From assembly GCA_027021285.1 (NCBI GenBank), contig JALUUP010000312.1, positions 1-9,871 on the forward strand: DNA of 9,871 bases, written 5' to 3'. Source of the stretch: Bacteroidota bacterium. Its GTDB lineage: Bacteria; Bacteroidota; Ignavibacteria; SZUA-365; JAADGX01. A program made the position numbers and the translations under genes. Position 1 is the first letter of the stretch, and each line of letters starts with the position of its first letter. The notes beneath the pieces are model-generated. The model was not told where the DNA came from, did no database searches, and was given only the letters and a program-made list of their open reading frames with translations. This document shows positions 6,319-9,871 of this stretch, piece by piece.

Positions 6319-8015
6319 AGAGGCATCTTCTTTACAAAATCTTTCCCGTGCTCGCCGCCTTCCTTCTTCTCTGGTCGTGTGCCGTACAACGCCCGCCCTC
6401 CGGGGGACCGCCAGACACCGAGCCGCCCTTCATCGAGGAGACGGAACCGCCTTCAGAAACGTTGAATTTCACCGGCGACGAGGTTACCCTGACATTCAAC
6501 GAATACGTCGATAGAAACTCTTTCACGCAGGCGTTGCGCATATCGCCGTTCATGCAGGGTGGCTTTGAACTCGATTGGTCCGGCAAGAGCGTTACCATCC
6601 GGTTCACGAAACCGTTGAAGAAGAACCAGACGTATGTCGTCACGGTGGGTACGGAATGCAGGGACCGCCGGGCCGGAAACGCCATGGATGGCAGCTACAG
6701 CCTGGCGTTCTCCACCGGCGACCGGATCGACGCGGGCGCCATCGCGGGCAAAGTGTTCGCCGACAACCCGTCACAGGTATCGATTTTCGCGTACAAACTC
6801 GACAATCTCGATCCGGACACGCTGAACCCCGGCATCATGTTACCGGATTACCTCGCTCAACCGGCCGCGGATGGGGCTTTTCGGTTTCATCACCTGGCCG
6901 AGGGAATCTACCGCCTCTTCGCCGTGCGTGAATCTGGATCGAAAAACTACATTCGGACCCAGGAAGAAGAAACGGGCGTACTGCCGTACGACGTTCCAGC
7001 CTTACCCGATTCCATCGCAGAATTTGTCCAATTCAAACTGGTGAAACACGATACCGCCGCGCCCGTGCTTCAATCCGTGGAAAACACATGGGACAGGGTA
7101 CTCGTCTGTAAGTGGAACGAACCTCTCCAGGATACCGTTGTCGCACCGGATTGGATACAGGTTCGCGATACGACAGGGAAAAGCATTCCCGTGACCTCCG
7201 CCATTATTGAACCAACAGGTTACCGTACGATTCGCGTAACGCTGGCCCGGAAGGTACGCCCTGCGATGAAGTATGACGTGACAGTTCGCAACGTCACCGA
7301 CGCAGCGGGCAATGTTGTTACGAAAGCCGGTAACACCGTGCGGTTCACGGCTGTTCAGGCTCCCGCTGATTCCCTGCCGCCAAGAATACTCGCTTCCACC
7401 CCGGCGCGTGGGAGCAGTACTTTCCGTTTCCCCGGCATACTACGACTTCGTTTTTCCGATCCATTGGACACAACCAGCCTGCCGTTTTACCTGCGCGACT
7501 CAACCGGCGCCGAGGTTCCCGTCAGCGTGCGCTGGCAGTCCCTTCAGGATGTTCTTCTGCAGCCCGCTGCCCTTCTCCCGGCGATGCGATACAATGTTTG
7601 TTTCGACGGTGTAAGCGCCCGTTCCCTTCTGTCACAAGCAGGATTCAAGGACTCCACTGTCTGCATTTCTTTTACCACGCACGACCCGTCAGAAGACGGA
7701 GCAGTTCAGGGAAGAGTCGCCAGGGATACGTCCAGCCGCGGTCCGATATATATTCAATTGATCCGAGAGGACCGGAAGCCTCTCCAGGCCAAGGCGAACG
7801 TCGATGGGGGCTTTTCCATCGAGGGTGTTCCCGCGGGTATGTATCGGGTGGATGCGTTCGAAGATCGTAACGGTAACGGTAGATTCGACTACGGCTTCCC
7901 CTTTCCTTTTCAGCCCTCGGAGCCGTTTGCGGTTGGAGATTCAATTCGAGTGCGTTCGCGCTGGACGACGAAAGGTGTGCTCGTCCGCTTTGCAACACGA
8001 ACATCGCGGCACTGA
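6315..8015 (+). CDS. Ig-like (Big_5/SbsA) domain lipoprotein
   Basis: This 566-residue exported protein has a lipoprotein signal: hydrophobic 9-19, then LWSC with lipidated Cys22. Trp at -2 is less usual for a lipobox. 'SGGPPDTEPP' (29-38), just after the cysteine, is the opening typical of Bacteroidota Ig-like lipoproteins. Apparent domains in order are Big_5 (about 38-135, 'VTLTFNEYVD' at 57-66), a beta-sandwich, prealbumin/carboxypeptidase-regulatory-like domain (139-206), Big_5 (247-346), Big_5 (354-456), and a second regulatory-like domain (461-560). The last contains a D-x-N-x-N-G-x-x-D loop (517-525) that may bind calcium. There is no catalytic motif, so a structural or binding role at the outer membrane or in the periplasm is inferred. 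The ATG overlaps the previous stop (ATGA), so translation is probably coupled. It is the last gene of the plus-strand operon. Confidence 0.87.
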   Translation: MKRHLLYKIFPVLAAFLLLWSCAVQRPPSGGPPDTEPPFIEETEPPSETLNFTGDEVTLTFNEYVDRNSFTQALRISPFMQGGFELDWSGKSVTIRFTKPLKKNQTYVVTVGTECRDRRAGNAMDGSYSLAFSTGDRIDAGAIAGKVFADNPSQVSIFAYKLDNLDPDTLNPGIMLPDYLAQPAADGAFRFHHLAEGIYRLFAVRESGSKNYIRTQEEETGVLPYDVPALPDSIAEFVQFKLVKHDTAAPVLQSVENTWDRVLVCKWNEPLQDTVVAPDWIQVRDTTGKSIPVTSAIIEPTGYRTIRVTLARKVRPAMKYDVTVRNVTDAAGNVVTKAGNTVRFTAVQAPADSLPPRILASTPARGSSTFRFPGILRLRFSDPLDTTSLPFYLRDSTGAEVPVSVRWQSLQDVLLQPAALLPAMRYNVCFDGVSARSLLSQAGFKDSTVCISFTTHDPSEDGAVQGRVARDTSSRGPIYIQLIREDRKPLQAKANVDGGFSIEGVPAGMYRVDAFEDRNGNGRFDYGFPFPFQPSEPFAVGDSIRVRSRWTTKGVLVRFATRTSRH

Positions 8016-8030
8016 GACCCGGGGTTGAGT

Positions 8031-8531
8031 TTACTTGAGCTCTTCCCTTACAACGACCAGGACATTATCCCTTACCACCCAAGCCTCTTCCACTCCTACG
8101 CGTTTCAACGAATCCTTCAGGACCAAGGCTTTTTCACGCGACTGGAAATCACCGACTCGGATTTTGTAATACGGGGGATCGTAAACCTTGTACACCGGAT
8201 AACCCGTTAAAGATTGGGCAAATTCCTGCTCCTTCTCACGCGCATGATCAAGGTTGGTAGTAGTGAACACCTGCACGCGGTACCCGGCCTGTTTCATCCT
8301 CCGCTCGATGTACCTGGTGCGGGAGTTGTTCTCGCTTACCGAGGAGTCGGCGACACCATGAACTCCCGCGTGCGGTTCCTTTTCATCCGCGGAATGTACT
8401 TTCTCCCGGAAGTCCTTTTCAAATTCTGCAACTGGTTTCCGTACCCGTTTCCCGTCCGTTCCCGAGGCGGAACAACCCACCAGAAGCAAGAGACAGAGGG
8501 GAAGCGTTATCCAGTTCAGAAATCGGTCCAT
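8031..8531 (-). CDS. SPOR-domain lipoprotein (third of three)
   Basis: This 166-residue protein has a lipoprotein signal: hydrophobic 8-19 and LVGC with Cys20. A charged, low-complexity linker follows (about 21-80). A C-terminal SPOR domain (about 84-157) starts at 'GYRVQVFTTTN' and continues with 'YPVYKVYDPPYYKIRVGDF' (111-129), very like SPOR proteins of Bacteroidota. SPOR domains bind glycan strands stripped of stem peptides, so envelope or septal peptidoglycan association is expected. The ATG at 8531-8529 is 2 bp after the preceding SPOR gene and has no clear ribosome-binding site, which suggests coupling. Its stop is 15 bp from the stop of the convergent Ig-like lipoprotein gene, with no hairpin between them. 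Confidence 0.88.
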   Translation of the reverse strand: MDRFLNWITLPLCLLLLVGCSASGTDGKRVRKPVAEFEKDFREKVHSADEKEPHAGVHGVADSSVSENNSRTRYIERRMKQAGYRVQVFTTTNLDHAREKEQEFAQSLTGYPVYKVYDPPYYKIRVGDFQSREKALVLKDSLKRVGVEEAWVVRDNVLVVVREELK

Positions 8532-8533
8532 TG

Positions 8534-8977
8534 TTATTTTGCCGCAGGTGTCCTGCTAATGATAAAAGCGCCATCGTACCCTTTCATGATACATTCAGCT
8601 TTGACCTCTTCCGCCTGCTCCCGCTTGGGTAATTTGCCCACGGAAATCAAGTAATTGGTTTTATCATTGCTGCGAATGAAGAGTACGGGGTACGGAAATT
8701 CTTCCATGGCACGGTTGTACATATTCCATGCGTTATCTTCGTTGGAAAAGCGCCCGATTTGAACGGAATAGTACGTGACCTGGACTGAATCATGTCCGGC
8801 CGGTATGGCTGTAGAATCAACCTTGATCCGGATGCTGTCCATGGCGACATGCTTTGTGCCGGCCGTGGAATCAACCTTGTTTTCAACTTGACCGGGTGAG
8901 GTCGCGGGAAGCAAGGCAAGGATGAAAAGCCCTGCGAGGAACGCGACAAGCGCCGTATTGTTCGTGCTCGTGTTCAC
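8534..8977 (-). CDS. Exported SPOR-domain protein (second of three)
   Basis: This 147-residue protein has an N-terminal hydrophobic stretch (8-24) ending in 'PATSPGQ' (24-30). It reads as a cleavable signal peptide rather than a lipoprotein, because there is no cysteine there. A short linker (31-67) contains the hexapeptide KVDSTA twice (34-39 and 52-57). The SPOR domain (about 69-142) begins 'YYSVQIGRFSNEDNAWNMY' and ends 'GYDGAFIISR'. A peptidoglycan-binding periplasmic role is inferred from the family. The start is GTG (8977-8975), overlapping the upstream stop by 4 bp (GTGA), and AGGTG (8987-8983) sits 5 nt before it, which decides the start. Confidence 0.87.
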   Translation of the reverse strand: MNTSTNNTALVAFLAGLFILALLPATSPGQVENKVDSTAGTKHVAMDSIRIKVDSTAIPAGHDSVQVTYYSVQIGRFSNEDNAWNMYNRAMEEFPYPVLFIRSNDKTNYLISVGKLPKREQAEEVKAECIMKGYDGAFIISRTPAAK

Positions 8978-9489
8978 CGTTTCACCTGTACGATAAATGC
9001 ATCGGGATAACCGTTCTTCACGCAGAAGCTACGGAATTCCTGAGCCTGTTCCTTGGTGGCGAACGATCCAACTGTAACCTTGAAGAGTCCGGTCGCTTCG
9101 TCGAAGTTCTTGTACACGGGCTTATTGAGCGACGCGCGCGCCTGGTTGACCGTGGAAAACGCGCCTTCTTCGTTTCTGAACGCGCCGATCTGGACACTCC
9201 ACATCAGGTTTTCCGAGGATATTGGTTCGGCAATGGGTTTTGCCTGTTCGTCAGCTTGAACCGCCGGGGTTTCCTGCTGTTCCACAGGGGCTTCATCCTG
9301 GTCCGAGACGTCTTCCGGAAGCTCCGTGTCCGGTGCCACGACGGCCGTGTCCGCGTCCACGGTCTGGAATTCCTCGAATCCCACCGCCTGGGTTTCCTCT
9401 GTCGATTCCTCGCTCCCGCTGCAACCGGTGAACCCCAGGCCCGCCAGGCCGAACACGAGGATAAGCAATATTGTTAGCTTTGATTTCAT
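8974..9489 (-). CDS. SPOR-domain lipoprotein (first of three)
   Basis: This 171-residue protein has a strong lipoprotein signal: Lys2 and Lys4, hydrophobic 6-20, and FTGC with Cys23. A linker of about 70 residues (24-95) is very acidic and rich in Glu, Asp, Ala, Pro and Gln. It looks disordered and could reach from the membrane to the cell wall. The SPOR domain (about 96-169) starts 'MWSVQIGAFRNEEGAF' and includes 'LFKVTVGSFATKEQAQEF' (135-152) and 'NGYPDAFIVQV' (159-169). The predicted role is binding peptidoglycan glycan strands. The ATG (9489-9487) is preceded by AGAGG (9499-9495) at 5 nt. It follows deoC by 16 bp and overlaps the next SPOR gene by 4 bp. Confidence 0.9.
   Translation of the reverse strand: MKSKLTILLILVFGLAGLGFTGCSGSEESTEETQAVGFEEFQTVDADTAVVAPDTELPEDVSDQDEAPVEQQETPAVQADEQAKPIAEPISSENLMWSVQIGAFRNEEGAFSTVNQARASLNKPVYKNFDEATGLFKVTVGSFATKEQAQEFRSFCVKNGYPDAFIVQVKR
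8983..8987 (-). promoter_or_regulatory. Shine-Dalgarno site (AGGTG) for the second SPOR gene
   Basis: Read on the minus strand, AGGTG ends 5 nt before the GTG start at 8977. It lies in the last codons of the first SPOR gene and supports the GTG start despite the 4-bp overlap. Confidence 0.55.
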
Positions 9490-9505
9490 ACGCGCCTCTT
9501 TGAGT

Positions 9506-9871
9506 TTAGGATTGAACGATTGCTACTCCGGAACTTGTTCCAATGCGACTGGCCCCGTGACGTATCATGTCGAGCGCCTGTTGCCTGGTTCGGATTCCCC
9601 CGGACGCCTTGACTCCCATTTCCGCGCCAACTTCCCGCCTCAGAAGCTCCACGTCTTCGACCGTAGCTCCCGAGAGGCTGAACCCGGTCGAGGTTTTGAC
9701 AAAATCGGCCCCTGCTTCCCTGCACAGTCGACACGCTCGGATCTTCTCCTCAGTTGACAAAAGGCAGGTCTCGAGTATCACCTTCACGACCACGTCCTTT
9801 TCTTTCGCAGCTTCAACCACCGCAGCGATATCCCCAAGCACAAGATCATCGCGCCCGTCCTTCAACGCGCC
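9506..9871 (-). CDS. deoC: Deoxyribose-phosphate aldolase, C-terminal part (5' end beyond window)
   Basis: The last 121 codons are present; the gene enters from the right edge and roughly the first 45% of a usual 220-residue protein is missing. The cytoplasmic class I aldolase cleaves 2-deoxyribose-5-phosphate into glyceraldehyde-3-phosphate and acetaldehyde, the last step of deoxynucleoside catabolism. Visible motifs are 'VVVKVILET', then 'GADFVKTSTGFSLSGAT', whose lysine forms the Schiff base (K167 in E. coli), then 'MGVKASGGIRT', whose lysine matches E. coli K201, and 'GASRIGTSSGV', which helps hold the phosphate. The sequence is of the short bacterial type seen in Thermotoga and Bacillus rather than the longer E. 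coli type. The TTG near 9865 is internal, not a start. It is the most upstream gene visible in a minus-strand operon with three SPOR genes; the promoter is outside the window. Confidence 0.95.
   Translation of the reverse strand, partial: GALKDGRDDLVLGDIAAVVEAAKEKDVVVKVILETCLLSTEEKIRACRLCREAGADFVKTSTGFSLSGATVEDVELLRREVGAEMGVKASGGIRTRQQALDMIRHGASRIGTSSGVAIVQS

Noticed and set aside
8016..8030. Palindromic ACCCGGGGT-like bases between the convergent genes
   Set aside because: The stem is too short to form a stable hairpin and there is no T-run on either strand.

Overview
The window (about half G+C by eye) looks like ordinary chromosome of a didermal bacterium in the FCB superphylum, most likely the Bacteroidota/Chlorobiota/Ignavibacteriota side. 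The bS21 protein has the form typical of that group. A lipoprotein carries the 'SGGPxDxxPP' start and Big_5 (SbsA Ig-like) domains common there, and one SPOR domain closely follows the Bacteroidota pattern. Unlike many Bacteroidota, several genes here have clear Shine-Dalgarno sequences, so an early-branching lineage is plausible. The exact phylum is inference. No mobile element, CRISPR array, tRNA or rRNA was seen.

Layout. (1) 1-913, minus strand: a diacylglycerol-kinase-family lipid kinase that runs off the left edge. (2) 914-1096: the only sizeable non-coding stretch (183 bp), a divergent control region with a perfect 8-bp inverted repeat, a candidate promoter and the rpsU ribosome-binding site. 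(3) 1097-8015, plus strand: rpsU (bS21), a stem-loop terminator, then five tightly packed genes: a DUF4921/GalT-like HIT-superfamily nucleotidyltransferase, tsaD, mltG, an ABC-2-type permease-like membrane protein and an Ig-like lipoprotein. Junctions are +5, -4, +1 and -4 bp, so this is very probably one operon. (4) 8031-9871, minus strand and convergent: the C-terminal part of deoC, then three consecutive exported SPOR-domain proteins (two lipoproteins, one non-lipidated), joined by 16, -4 and 2 bp. Only 15 bp separate the two convergent operons.

Function. The plus operon mixes translation (bS21; TsaD for tRNA t6A) with cell-envelope work (MltG ends glycan strands; the lipoprotein is probably exposed in the periplasm or at the outer membrane). 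The minus operon adds three probable peptidoglycan-binding SPOR proteins to a deoxynucleoside-catabolism enzyme. The window is mostly housekeeping. The points most worth a second look are the bS21/Shine-Dalgarno question, the GalT-like enzyme without sugar-pathway neighbours, and the SPOR triplet. I found no convincing previously undescribed system.
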